This document shows, in pieces, positions 31,647 to 39,602 of a DNA stretch of 41,109 nucleotides. The notes beneath the pieces are model-generated. The model was not told the DNA's origin and made no database searches. It was given only the letters and a program-made list of their open reading frames with translations. Numbering within the stretch: position 1 is the first letter of the stretch; each line of letters begins with the position of its first letter. A program made the translations under genes and the position numbers. The DNA is from Spirochaetales bacterium. GTDB lineage: Bacteria; Spirochaetota; Spirochaetia; DAHUYW01. The stretch covers positions 1 through 41,109 of the forward strand of contig DAHVAK010000170.1 in assembly GCA_027314665.1 (NCBI GenBank), read 5' to 3'.

Positions 31647-33344
31647 GTGGACGATGCACAACAATCAGTCAGCCTCCTCTACCCGTCGGGAGTCGACACG
31701 GCGATAGCGGGCGAGCGCCTCGCCGATCGAGCCATCGTTGATCTCGGCCTCCTCGATATCGCCGAGCAGATCGCGGGCAACGGGGTCAGCCGCGAGGAGG
31801 TCCTCGATATTCTCGCGACCCTCGCTACCGACTACCGGGCCATCGAGTACCGGCAGGAGATCCTCGACGATCTCATCGAGAACCCGCGGCTTTCCGATTC
31901 GCTGCGCGATCTTCTTCCGATGATCAGCGAGATGAGCTGGTACACCGAGACCCACCGCAACGAGGGGGCTCCCCTCCTCCAGGCCATCTGGCGGATTGCG
32001 GAGCTCGAGCTGTACGTCGACTGCGTCGAGAGCTTCCGCCGCCTCTTCGAGAGTTGGGGCGCGCGAATCCGATCGGAGGGACTGAGGCGCCTGCAGGCGG
32101 TGGTCGAGGAGCGAGCGACCTCCGCGGACTTCCGGTCGCTTGCGGAGGAGCTTCCGAAGCTCCGCGAAGGCCTCCGCAAGAAAAAGAGCGTCACCCTCGG
32201 CATCAACCTCGACGAGCGCCTTCGCCCGGTGGAGGCCGTGCTCCTCGCGGTCAACGATACCCACTTTCACGAGCAGGCCCTTCTCGCCCGCGTCCTGGGC
32301 CTGAGCCCCGACGTCGCGAAGTTCGAGAGCGCTCTCCCCCTCCACCAGACACCCCGCCCTGTCGATCCCGGCCTCTATCCGACCGGCGCCTTTCCCCTCG
32401 CGCCGCTGTTCCAGGACCTGGAGAAGCTGCTCAACTCGCTGAGCCGCCCCCTCGTCGCCTCGCTCAAGCGCTACTTCAAGGTGAACACCGGCTTCCTGCA
32501 GGTGATCCGAAAGGAGATCGCCTTCTACGTGGGCACGGCGACGCTGCTTTCTCGCCTGAAGACCGCGGGGCTGCCCCTGTGCAAGCCGCGCCTTGCGCCC
32601 ATGGGGGAGCGCCGCTTCATCGCCGCCAACTTCTACAACCTGCGCCTTGCACTCCTCATGCTCGAAGGGGCAGACGGAGACCTCCCCTCCCGGATGATCG
32701 TCACCAACAACATCCGTTTCGACGAGGGCGGCAGGATCCTCATCCTCACCGGGCCCAACCAGGGAGGGAAGACCACCTACACCCAGGGCATCGGGCTGCT
32801 CCAGGTCTTCTCCCAGGCCGGACTCCTGGTCCCCGCTGAGAGCGCGGAGGTGAGCCCGGTCGACCATGTCATCACCCACTTTCCGCTCGAAGAGAAGGGC
32901 GAGCTCGAGCAGGGGCGCCTCGGAGAAGAGGCCGCCCGCCTGTCGGAGCTGTTCGGCGTGGTGACCCGCCACAGCCTCGTGCTCTTGAACGAGTCGCTTT
33001 CAAGCACCAGTCCCGGCGAGAGTCTCTACCTGGCGGAGGACATCGTGAGCGCCTTCCGCATCCTCGGCGTCCGAGCCGTCTTCGCCACCCATCTGCATGA
33101 GCTTGCCTATCACATCGACGAGATCAACCGCAGCATCGCCGGCGAGAGCCTGCGCGTGAGTCTCGTCGCTGGGGTCACGGAAGGGACCGAGAGCCGAAGC
33201 GGGCAGGCCGGCTCCGCGCGGCGCACCTACCGCATCGAAGTGGGCCCCCCCATGGGCAAGAGCTACGCCCGTGACATCGCCGAGAAGTACGGCATTAGCC
33301 TCGATCGGATTCGTGAGTCGCTCAGGAAACGCGGGGTTCTGTAG
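31647..33344 (+). CDS. MutS-related ATPase lacking the mismatch-recognition domain
   Basis: 565 residues from GTG 31647. It holds a lever/clamp-like helical region (about 20-320) and the MutS-type ABC ATPase (about 330-560). Walker A is TGPNQGGKTTYT (near 368-379). Walker B reads LLNESLSSTS in place of LLDELGRGTS, so the Asp is Asn while the Glu is kept. ATHLHELA is the switch histidine region. The N-terminal mismatch-reading domain with F-x-E is missing and there is no Smr nuclease domain, so it is neither MutS1 nor MutS2 but one of the short MutS-like families of unknown role. An earlier in-frame GTG at 31614 would lie within the promoter. AGGGG stands 3-4 bases before the chosen start, closer than usual. 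Confidence 0.85.
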   Translation: MDDAQQSVSLLYPSGVDTAIAGERLADRAIVDLGLLDIAEQIAGNGVSREEVLDILATLATDYRAIEYRQEILDDLIENPRLSDSLRDLLPMISEMSWYTETHRNEGAPLLQAIWRIAELELYVDCVESFRRLFESWGARIRSEGLRRLQAVVEERATSADFRSLAEELPKLREGLRKKKSVTLGINLDERLRPVEAVLLAVNDTHFHEQALLARVLGLSPDVAKFESALPLHQTPRPVDPGLYPTGAFPLAPLFQDLEKLLNSLSRPLVASLKRYFKVNTGFLQVIRKEIAFYVGTATLLSRLKTAGLPLCKPRLAPMGERRFIAANFYNLRLALLMLEGADGDLPSRMIVTNNIRFDEGGRILILTGPNQGGKTTYTQGIGLLQVFSQAGLLVPAESAEVSPVDHVITHFPLEEKGELEQGRLGEEAARLSELFGVVTRHSLVLLNESLSSTSPGESLYLAEDIVSAFRILGVRAVFATHLHELAYHIDEINRSIAGESLRVSLVAGVTEGTESRSGQAGSARRTYRIEVGPPMGKSYARDIAEKYGISLDRIRESLRKRGVL

Positions 33345-33433
33345 CCGCCGAGGCGGCGGGGCCCCGCAGAGTCTCTCCCGGACAAGCCCGCACGGGCGCT
33401 CGCCCGGCGTCCCCTTCGAGACCCTGTGAGGGC

Positions 33434-33475
33434 AAAAAAGTGCCCCCGCAGAAAAGGAGGTAAAACTGCGGGGGC
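33434..33475 (-). terminator. minus-strand intrinsic terminator with anti-Shine-Dalgarno loop
   Basis: Perfect 10-bp stem GCCCCCGCAG / CTGCGGGGGC (33442-33451 with 33466-33475), 14-base loop, followed on the minus strand by AC and six Ts (33439-33434). On the minus strand the loop reads TTTTACCTCCTTTT, containing ACCTCCTTT as at the 3' end of 16S rRNA. On the plus strand the same loop shows AAAGGAGGT. The T-run supports the minus strand. It is the second of two minus-strand terminators, so the 33476-33560 stretch between them may be a short RNA. The rest of the gap 33345-33625 holds only a GC palindrome after the mutS-like stop (33356-33367). Confidence 0.7.
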
Positions 33476-33560
33476 GATGGGTGATTCCGAAAAGAAATCT
33501 TTCTAGAAGAGGTTCTGTCCCCTTCGCTTCATACAAAAAACACCGACCCCCATCCGTGGT

Positions 33561-33607
33561 AACAAAAAAGAGAAAAAACCTGCGCCGCAGCGCTCATGCA
33601 GGCGCAG
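33561..33607 (-). terminator. intrinsic terminator of the DUF2807 gene
   Basis: On the minus strand a 7-bp stem CTGCGCC / GGCGCAG with a 14-base loop (33607-33580) is followed by GTTTTTTCTCTTTTTTG. It lies 19 bases after the DUF2807 stop codon at 33626. Confidence 0.8.
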
Positions 33608-33625
33608 TCTCCCGCACCGGAGGCG

Positions 33626-34342
33626 TCACCTCCGCGTGACGACGGAGGCTCCACTTGCCCGAACGTCCACTCTGTTGACGCTTCCCGAGTAGACAAGGCG
33701 CACGGCTCCCGAGAGCTCACCGGAAAGCTCCCCGCCCTGCATCGTGAGCCGGACAACCCCAGCCCCGCTCGACCGGACCCGCGCATCGGTCACCGGGAGA
33801 TCCTGCAACCCGATAACCGACGCGCCGCTTGAGTCCACGCGAAGCCGCCGGTAGCCGCGGCCCGCTCCCTCGATCTTCGCGGCGCCCGAGCTCGCCACGG
33901 TCAGTTCGTCGCCGGAGAAGCCTGAGAAGCTCACCTTGGCCGCCCCGCTCGTACGGATGGCGGAAAGCTTGGGCATGGTGACAATCGCGCGGTAGAGTCC
34001 GACGCGGGCCGTCACGACCCCGGGGCGCAGCCCGATGTGCAGGGTCTCCCCCTCCACGTAAACGTCGAGTTGGCTCTCGAGGGAGCGCAGGGTGCGCAGC
34101 TGGACTTGGTAGGTCGGCGCCTCGCTCACCGCAAGCTGGAAGGCGTCCCCGCCGTCGATCCGGTCGAAGTTGGCGAGGGCATACTCCTTCACGATCTGCG
34201 GCCCGCCCTCGACGAGGCTTCCCGGAAAGGTCACGACGCGAGCGCTCCCTGCGAACAGGAGGCGAGCGGCAATCGCAGTCGCGATCCCGACCACAACCAC
34301 CCCGGCGCCGATCCCGACGAGAATCTTGGCCCTCTCTTTCAT
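33626..34342 (-). CDS. DUF2807 (GIN-domain, auto-transporter adhesin-like) protein
   Basis: 238 residues. One N-terminal hydrophobic helix (about 5-28, ILVGIGAGVVVVGIATAI), probably a signal anchor, is followed by a beta-helix-like DUF2807 domain. In it short strands repeat with G/S-A turns: TSGAAKVSFSGFSGDEL, ASSGAAKIEGAG, DSSGASVIGL, SSGAGVVRL, ASGASVVTRR. Such domains are exported and often envelope-associated; function is unknown. ATG 34342 is set by GGGAGTGAGG directly upstream; the longer open frame to 34513 reads through the MITE-like element and is not used. It has its own terminator. Confidence 0.88.
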   Translation of the reverse strand: MKERAKILVGIGAGVVVVGIATAIAARLLFAGSARVVTFPGSLVEGGPQIVKEYALANFDRIDGGDAFQLAVSEAPTYQVQLRTLRSLESQLDVYVEGETLHIGLRPGVVTARVGLYRAIVTMPKLSAIRTSGAAKVSFSGFSGDELTVASSGAAKIEGAGRGYRRLRVDSSGASVIGLQDLPVTDARVRSSGAGVVRLTMQGGELSGELSGAVRLVYSGSVNRVDVRASGASVVTRR

Positions 34343-34444
34343 CCTCACTCCCTGCGCCCCGTTCGCCGCTGGGGGGCGCGCCGGCCGAACGGAAAGACGA
34401 GCTTTTTCTTGACGCAATTCGGATATGGAGCTAAGTTGGCCTAT

Positions 34445-34567
34445 CAGGGTGCTGACAAAGTGATGAACCCGCTTGCCAAAAAACGGCGTTTTCGGTTGAG
34501 CCACTTGCCTCAATTTGGTTCGAGAAAACCCCGTTTTAGCAGGTACCTCTGAGTCGGCAGCACCCTG
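34445..34567. mobile_element. 123-bp MITE-like element with 10-bp terminal inverted repeats and CTAT duplication
   Basis: Ends are CAGGGTGCTG (34445-34454) and CAGCACCCTG (34558-34567), perfect inverted repeats. CTAT directly flanks both ends (34441-34444 and 34568-34571), as a 4-bp target duplication would. Inside are two similar small palindromes, AAAACGGCGTTTT and AAAACCCCGTTTT, and no transposase gene. It sits between the DUF2807 gene and the osmoprotectant operon, within 34343-34600. The remainder of that gap has TTGACG at 34409-34414 with only a poor -10 partner. Alternative reading: the repeat is an RNA stem in a transcribed leader. Confidence 0.5.
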
Positions 34568-34574
34568 CTATCAT
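34566..34574 (+). promoter_or_regulatory. extended -10 promoter element for the osmoprotectant operon
   Basis: TG-C-TATCAT at 34566-34574 matches an extended -10; no -35 box is present at the right distance. The TG comes from the right end of the MITE-like element and TATCAT from the flanking duplication, so the insertion may have changed promoter strength. AAGGGGAG stands 7 bases before the ATG at 34601. Confidence 0.4.
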
Positions 34575-34600
34575 ACCGCAAACCGCAAGGGGAGTCCTGC

Positions 34601-35536
34601 ATGAAAAAAAGATCCTTCGCCCTCGTCGCCGCCCTTCTCGCGCTTGCCGTCGGAAGCGCCTGGGCCGCAGGAGGCCAGGAACCGACAAGAGGAACAATCA
34701 TCGTCGGGTCGAAAATCGACACCGAGGGGGGCCTCCTCGGGGAGATGATGGTGCTCCTCCTGCGGGCCCACGGTTTCAACGCGGTGGACAAGACCGAGCT
34801 CGGCCCGACCGACGTCGTCCGAAAGGCCATCATCAGCGGGGAGATCGACCTGTATCCCGAGTACACGGGCAACGGCGCCTTCTTCTTCCACGGCATCGAT
34901 CCGGCAATCTGGAAAGACCCTGCCAAGGGCTACGCAATGGTCAAGAAGCTCGACCTATCGCAAAACGGGATCGTCTGGCTCACTCCGGCGCCGGCCAACA
35001 ACACCTGGGCCATCGCCGTGCGAAGGGATCTCGCAACCGAGCAGCACCTGTCGAGCCTCGAGGATCTTGCTCGCTACGTAAACGCCGGAGGGCGCTTCAA
35101 GCTCGCCGCATCGGACGAGTTCGTCTCCCGCCCCGATGTCCTCCCGGCCTTCGAGAAGGCCTACGGCTTCACCCTCTCAAAGAGCCAGCTCCTCGTCTTG
35201 TCCAGCGGAAACACCGCTCAGACCGAGAAGGCCGCCGCGGACGCTACCGACGGGGTCAACGCGGCGATGGCCTACGGCACCGACGGCCAGCTTGCCGCCC
35301 TGGGGCTGGTCGTGCTCGCCGACACCAAGGAGGTCGAGCCCGTCTACGAGCCGACCCCCATCGTTCGCGAGGCGATCTACAAGAAATACCCTGCGATCGC
35401 CGCCATCCTGGATCCGGTCTTCAAGGGGCTTACCCTCGAGACCCTCCAGAGGCTGAACGCGAAGATAGCGATTGAGGGGCAGGAGGCGCGCTCCGTTGCG
35501 AAGGCCTACCTCGTCTCTCAGGGATTTCTCAAGTAG
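34601..35536 (+). CDS. osmF: osmoprotectant (glycine betaine/choline-type) ABC substrate-binding protein, OsmF-like
   Basis: 311 residues with a cleavable signal peptide (MKKRSFALVAALLALAVGSAWA, seen in part; cut after AWA). There is no lipobox. The OpuAC/OsmF fold is recognised by IIVGSKIDTEGGLLGEMM, EIDLYPEYTGNG, FKLAASDEFVSRPDVLPAFEKAYGF (in pieces) and NAAMAYGTDGQLAALGLVVL. E. coli OsmF (YehZ) is the nearest well-known relative, and its operon order binding protein-YehY-YehX-YehW is the same as here. Imports a compatible solute of low affinity or unknown type. The first gene of a four-gene operon; the next starts 31 bases on. Confidence 0.92.
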   Translation: MKKRSFALVAALLALAVGSAWAAGGQEPTRGTIIVGSKIDTEGGLLGEMMVLLLRAHGFNAVDKTELGPTDVVRKAIISGEIDLYPEYTGNGAFFFHGIDPAIWKDPAKGYAMVKKLDLSQNGIVWLTPAPANNTWAIAVRRDLATEQHLSSLEDLARYVNAGGRFKLAASDEFVSRPDVLPAFEKAYGFTLSKSQLLVLSSGNTAQTEKAAADATDGVNAAMAYGTDGQLAALGLVVLADTKEVEPVYEPTPIVREAIYKKYPAIAAILDPVFKGLTLETLQRLNAKIAIEGQEARSVAKAYLVSQGFLK

Positions 35537-35566
35537 CGCGGCCCCGCTCGCACGGGAGGGCTGCCG

Positions 35567-36763
35567 GTGGATGAGCGCAGGCTGGATCGAGTTTCCCTCC
35601 TCGGGGTGCTCGTCGGGATCGGATCGCTCGGCCTCGGCTTCATGCAGGTGCGGATGAATCGAATCGCCTCGGGGGTTCCCTACCCTCTGTGGCGGGCGGC
35701 CCCTCCGGCGCTCTTCGCCGCCTTCCTCCTGCTGCTGCTGATCGCCCTCTTCCTCGCCGCCCGCGTCGATCTTCGCCTGCCTGAGCGCGGAGGGCTCACG
35801 CCGGAGGCGACCGCGCTCCTGCTCGGGTTCACCGGCGACCTTCTCCTGGTTTTTCCCTTTGTCGCCGGAGGGCTCTCGGTGGCGAGGCTGATGCCGCCGA
35901 ATGCCCCTTACGCGCGGGTCGGGCTCGCCCCCGGGAGTTGGCTCGCCGCGCTTTCGGGGTACATCCTTCTCCTCGCCTCGCTCAAGGCTCTGCCGAGACG
36001 GCGATTCGCTCGGTTGGCCGTCGCCTCGCTTGCCCTCATTCTCGTGGCCGTCTTCGCGAGCGCCGGCCTCTTCGATCGCCTCTCGATCCTCCAGGAGTGG
36101 ATGGCCCGCAAGGATCGCTTCTTCTCGCAGCTCGGCTACCATCTCGTCCTCTCCCTTTCGGTCACGGCGATTGCCGCCCTCCTCGGCACGCCCCTCGGGG
36201 TCTGGGCCCACCGGAGAAGGACCTCGGAGCGCTCGATCTTCGGCGTGGTGGGGGCGCTGCAGACGATCCCGAGCCTCGCCCTCTTCGGGCTTCTGATCGC
36301 GCCGCTTGCCTTCCTCTCCCGGCGCTTTCCCACCCTCGGCATGATTGGCATCAGCGGCGTCGGGACCGCCCCGGCCTTCATCGCCCTCACGCTGTACGCC
36401 CTCCTGCCCATCGTGAGGAACACCTATATCGGCCTCAAGGTCGTCGATCCGGCGCTCGTGGAGGCCGGACGCGGGATGGGCATGGCACGGGGTCAGCTCT
36501 TCCTCTCGGTGGAGCTTCCGCTCGCCCTTCCGGTCGTCATGAACGGGATTCGCATATCGCTTGTCCAGGCGATCGGCAACACGACCGTTGCGGCGCTCAT
36601 CGGCGCGGGAGGCTTGGGGGTCTTCATTTTCCAGGGGCTGGGACAGGCCGCGCCCGACCTGATCCTCCTCGGCACGATTCCCATCATCGCCCTCGCCGTC
36701 ATCACTGACCGGCTCATGGCCCTTCTCATTCGGGCCCTCACGCCGAAGGGGATCTCCTCATGA
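35567..36763 (+). CDS. osmoprotectant ABC permease, YehY-like (extended N-terminal region)
   Basis: 398 residues. The N-terminal half (1-185) contains about five membrane helices specific to the YehY type. The C-terminal half (about 190-390) is the standard permease with GVWAHRRR, LQTIPSLALFGLL, ALLPIVRNTYIGLK and the EAA loop VEAGRGMGMARGQLFLSVELPLALP. GTG 35567 follows GGGAGGG by 7 bases. The stop overlaps the ATPase start (ATGA). Confidence 0.92.
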   Translation: MDERRLDRVSLLGVLVGIGSLGLGFMQVRMNRIASGVPYPLWRAAPPALFAAFLLLLLIALFLAARVDLRLPERGGLTPEATALLLGFTGDLLLVFPFVAGGLSVARLMPPNAPYARVGLAPGSWLAALSGYILLLASLKALPRRRFARLAVASLALILVAVFASAGLFDRLSILQEWMARKDRFFSQLGYHLVLSLSVTAIAALLGTPLGVWAHRRRTSERSIFGVVGALQTIPSLALFGLLIAPLAFLSRRFPTLGMIGISGVGTAPAFIALTLYALLPIVRNTYIGLKVVDPALVEAGRGMGMARGQLFLSVELPLALPVVMNGIRISLVQAIGNTTVAALIGAGGLGVFIFQGLGQAAPDLILLGTIPIIALAVITDRLMALLIRALTPKGISS

Positions 36764-37857
36764 TCGAGCTCAAAGGGGTAACCAAGCGCTACGGGGAGAA
36801 CGCCGCGGTTGAGGCTTTGAGCTTCACCGTCGAGGCGGGCGAGCTGTGCGTCCTGATCGGACCCTCCGGCTGCGGCAAGTCCACCACCCTCAAGCTCATC
36901 AACCGGATGATCGAGCCGAGCGAGGGGCAGGTGCTCATCGACGGGCGACCTGCCGCGGCGGTGCGACCAGAGCTCCTGCGCAGGCAGATCGGCTATGTGA
37001 TCCAGAGCGTCGGGCTGTTCCCCCACATGACCGTGGCCGAGAACATCGGGGTGGTCCCGAGGCTGCTCGGCTGGCGCGCGGAGCGGACCGCGCCGCGGGT
37101 CGAAGAGCTGCTCTCGCTGATCGGGCTGGAGCCCTCCCTCTACCGACGAAAGTACCCGCGCGAGCTGTCGGGAGGAGAGGCCCAGCGGATCGGGGTAGCG
37201 CGCGCCCTCGCCGCCGATCCTCCTATTCTCCTGATGGATGAGCCCTTCGGGGCGGTTGACCCGCTCAACCGCGAAATCCTCCAGGCCGAGTTTCTGAAGA
37301 TCCAGCGCCGCCTGCGGAAGACGGTCGTGTTCGTCACCCACGACCTCGACGAAGCGATCCGCCTGGCGGATCGGATCGTGCTGCTGTCGCGCGGTCGCCT
37401 CGTCCAGATCGACACCCCCGAGAACCTCCTCTCCCAGCCCAAGAACAAGTTCGTGAGGAACTTCGTCGGAGGCGACCGCGCGCTCAAGCGCCTGTCGCGC
37501 TTCTCCGTGGCTGACCACCTGCGGGAGTCGATCTCGCTCTCCCTCTTCGACTCCCGGTTTGCCGAGCGCATCGGAGAGCTGAAGGCGGAGGGCAGGAGAT
37601 TCGTCTGGATCACCGACCGAGACGCGAGCCTCTTCGGGTGGGTGGACCTCAAAGAGGTCGACGGGCTCGCAAACCCGAAGCTCGCCGTCACCCACGCGAG
37701 CGGCTCCGACATCGCCGTTCGCTCGTCGGCCTCGCTGCGGGAGGCGCTCTCGCGCATGCTCGGTCAGGGGATCAAGGTAGTCCCGGTCCTCGATGAGGAA
37801 GGACGTCTCATCGGAGAGGTCTCGCTCGCGGATATCGAGCGGATTACGGGGGCGTAG
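36760..37857 (+). CDS. osmoprotectant ABC ATP-binding protein with CBS region, YehX/OpuCA-like
   Basis: 365 residues. Walker A GPSGCGKST, Q-loop VIQSVGLFPHMT, signature LSGGEAQRI, Walker B ILLMDEPFGAVD and H-loop VTHDLDEAI are complete. After about residue 250 come two CBS-like repeats (the second, VRSSASLREALSRMLGQGIKVVPVLDEEGRLIGEVS, read in pieces, is clear; the first is eroded). In OpuCA-type proteins such repeats sense ionic strength or c-di-AMP. The basic C-terminal tail is short (ITGA), unlike LactococcalOpuA-type sensors. It is coupled by ATGA to the permease before it. Confidence 0.94.
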   Translation: MIELKGVTKRYGENAAVEALSFTVEAGELCVLIGPSGCGKSTTLKLINRMIEPSEGQVLIDGRPAAAVRPELLRRQIGYVIQSVGLFPHMTVAENIGVVPRLLGWRAERTAPRVEELLSLIGLEPSLYRRKYPRELSGGEAQRIGVARALAADPPILLMDEPFGAVDPLNREILQAEFLKIQRRLRKTVVFVTHDLDEAIRLADRIVLLSRGRLVQIDTPENLLSQPKNKFVRNFVGGDRALKRLSRFSVADHLRESISLSLFDSRFAERIGELKAEGRRFVWITDRDASLFGWVDLKEVDGLANPKLAVTHASGSDIAVRSSASLREALSRMLGQGIKVVPVLDEEGRLIGEVSLADIERITGA

Positions 37858-37860
37858 AGC

Positions 37861-38685
37861 ATGAGCGAGGAGCTGGAAGCCCTCGAGCCCGGAGGGCCGC
37901 CGTCCCCCCGCGGCGGCGCAGCCCCGGCGCTCGCTCTTGCGAGGCGTCTTCCGCGCAGCCCGCTCAAATGGGTGCTCACCCTCTTCGCAGCCCTTCTCTT
38001 CGGCCTCGTCGTGTCCAACATGCCCCTCTGGAGGGCTGCCCTTGGCCTGCTCTTCCCCGGGAGCAGCGAGCTCGTTTACCCGCGCGCCTCTCTTGCCGCG
38101 CTTGTCGGCGAGCATCTCTTTCTCGTTGGGGCCTCCAGCGCGCTCGCGATCGGAATCGGGCTGCCCCTCGGGGTCCTCGTCACGCGACGAAGCGGAAGGG
38201 CCTTCCTCCCGTTGGTGAACGACCTGAGCTCCCTTGGACAGACCGTTCCGCCCGTGGCGGTTCTCGCCCTCTCGGTGCCCCTGCTCGGCTTCGGGAGCGC
38301 GCCCACCGTCCTCGCCCTTTTCCTTTACAGCCTCCTGCCGATCGTGCGCAACACCATAGCAGGGCTCGATCAGGTGTCCGCCGACGTGATCGAGGCGGCC
38401 CGCGGAATGGGAATGACCTCCGTCCAGTGCCTGTTTCGGGTGGAGCTGCCCCTTGCCATGCGGGTGATCATGGCAGGAGTGCGGACATCGGTGGTGATCA
38501 ACATCGGTACGGCGGTCGTGGGGGCCGTCGTCGGAGCGGGGGGTCTGGGCACGGCGATCATCGCGGGGCTTGTGCGCGAGAACTCCGCCTTCGTCCTGGA
38601 GGGTGCCGTCGCCGCAGGGCTCCTTGCCCTTATCGTCGATCAGCTCCTCGCGCGCGTCGAGGAGCTCCTTGCGGGCGAGGGATAG
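37861..38685 (+). CDS. osmoprotectant ABC permease, YehW-like
   Basis: 274 residues with a cytoplasmic N terminus rich in Pro/Gly/Ala and six predicted membrane helices. LGQTVPPVAVLALSVPLLGFG, LYSLLPIVRNTIAGL and the EAA loop IEAARGMGMTSVQCLFRVELPLAM mark it as the second permease of an Opu/Yeh-type importer. GGAGGLGTAI closes the loop region. The ATG lies three bases after the ATPase stop. It is the last gene of the operon and converges with the PilZ gene four bases on. Confidence 0.93.
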   Translation: MSEELEALEPGGPPSPRGGAAPALALARRLPRSPLKWVLTLFAALLFGLVVSNMPLWRAALGLLFPGSSELVYPRASLAALVGEHLFLVGASSALAIGIGLPLGVLVTRRSGRAFLPLVNDLSSLGQTVPPVAVLALSVPLLGFGSAPTVLALFLYSLLPIVRNTIAGLDQVSADVIEAARGMGMTSVQCLFRVELPLAMRVIMAGVRTSVVINIGTAVVGAVVGAGGLGTAIIAGLVRENSAFVLEGAVAAGLLALIVDQLLARVEELLAGEG

Positions 38686-38689
38686 CGAA

Positions 38690-39493
38690 TCAGGGCGATC
38701 CCTGCCGCGGGAGCGCGATCGCGCCGATCTTCCTATCCATCTCGGCCTGCAGCAGCTCGTGACTGAAGAGGCGTAGCTTCTGCTTCGTCTCCCCTGTCAC
38801 CGTCGCGTCGAAGAGAAAGACGTAGATCTCCTCTCCCTCCTCGGAGGGGCGTTTCAGGGCGATGAGGGCCGAGACCCTGATGAGCCGCCCGCGCAGCTTG
38901 AGCTGGATATCGGTGAGACGGGTCTCCGTTTCGAGCCCGAATCCGTTGCTGAAGCTTCCGGCAAAGCCCGCCGAGCTCAAGTCCTTGACGATTCCGGAGT
39001 GATAGCGCCCGCCGTACTTGACGTTGAAGGAGGCAAGGGCCCCGTCGCCGCAGCGAGCCCGGACCGATTTCCGCTGGCCGATGGCCCGGGCCTCTTTCAG
39101 CCCCGAGAGCAGGCTCCGCCGGCTTTCCTCGGTCCCCGCCCTGAGCACAATGAAGCCGTAGGGCACCGCAAGCTCCTCGAGGTAGATCCGCATGAGCTCC
39201 CGATCCTCGCTGGAGGAGAGCACGCCGATCCCCACCCCCGCAGTCTCAGGCGAGGAGGCCAGGGAGCGGGCGTAGTCCTGCCACTTCACGCCCTTCACTT
39301 CGGCGTCGACGTTGAGGAAAAGCACCGAATCCGGGAAACCTCGCAGCAGGAGGGGAAGGCGGAGGTGATCATCGACAAGGTAGGTCTCGTACTCGCTTTC
39401 GAGGACGCTCGGGAGCAGCTCTTCGCGAACGACCGGATGCGGATGGAGGAAGAACACCTTTCGTCCCCGCCCGTCTGCCCCCCCGGTGTCCAA
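38690..39493 (-). CDS. PilZ-domain protein with N-terminal receiver-like region
   Basis: 267 residues from a TTG at 39493 preceded by GGGGAGGAGGG, the strongest start signal; an ATG at 39583 in the same frame has none and falls in the leader hairpin. Residues about 12-120 alternate strand and helix like a response-regulator receiver (KVFFLHPHPVVREEL, SVLFLNVDAE, YGFIVLRAG). The C-terminal PilZ domain carries both c-di-GMP-binding motifs, RKSVR (141-145) and DLSSAG (171-176), so nucleotide binding should be intact. It probably passes a c-di-GMP signal to an unknown target. It follows clpA and aat on the same strand after a 138-base leader. Confidence 0.83.
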   Translation of the reverse strand: MDTGGADGRGRKVFFLHPHPVVREELLPSVLESEYETYLVDDHLRLPLLLRGFPDSVLFLNVDAEVKGVKWQDYARSLASSPETAGVGIGVLSSSEDRELMRIYLEELAVPYGFIVLRAGTEESRRSLLSGLKEARAIGQRKSVRARCGDGALASFNVKYGGRYHSGIVKDLSSAGFAGSFSNGFGLETETRLTDIQLKLRGRLIRVSALIALKRPSEEGEEIYVFLFDATVTGETKQKLRLFSHELLQAEMDRKIGAIALPRQGSP

Positions 39494-39542
39494 CCTGCGC
39501 CCTCCTCCCCTCTCAGGTTGTTGGAAATTCAAAGGCAACCGC

Positions 39543-39602
39543 GAAAATCGGCCTTCTCCTCGAACCAACCTTGGGTAGAGCATACGAGAAGTGCCGATTT
39601 TC
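39543..39602 (-). promoter_or_regulatory. long hairpin in the aat-PilZ gap
   Basis: Arms GAAAATCGGC (39543-39552) and GCCGATTTTC (39593-39602) pair perfectly and continue, past a one-base bulge, with CTTCTC / GAGAAG (39553-39558 with 39586-39591). That is 16 pairs around a 27-base loop. A smaller hairpin (GGTTG/CAACC) follows towards the PilZ start. No T-run follows on the minus strand, so a leader control element is more likely than a terminator. Confidence 0.6.

Noticed and set aside
33477-33506. Nine-codon plus-strand frame (MGDSEKKSF) after the AAAGGAGGT loop
   Set aside because: The Shine-Dalgarno-like sequence is in a hairpin loop 16 bases from the ATG with a stem arm between, and the T-run shows the hairpin is a minus-strand terminator.
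34037-34552. 171-codon plus-strand frame reaching into the MITE-like element, possible transposase end
   Set aside because: Most of it is antisense to the DUF2807 gene, and the part in the element shows no transposase motif.
34343-34600. c-di-AMP (ydaO) or other known riboswitch before the osmoprotectant operon
   Set aside because: No match to the conserved core sequences that I know; the inverted repeat with flanking CTAT is better explained as an insertion.
36493-38115. Open frame of 540 codons on the minus strand across the osmoprotectant genes
   Set aside because: Lies opposite three coupled ABC genes with full motif sets; no independent coding evidence.
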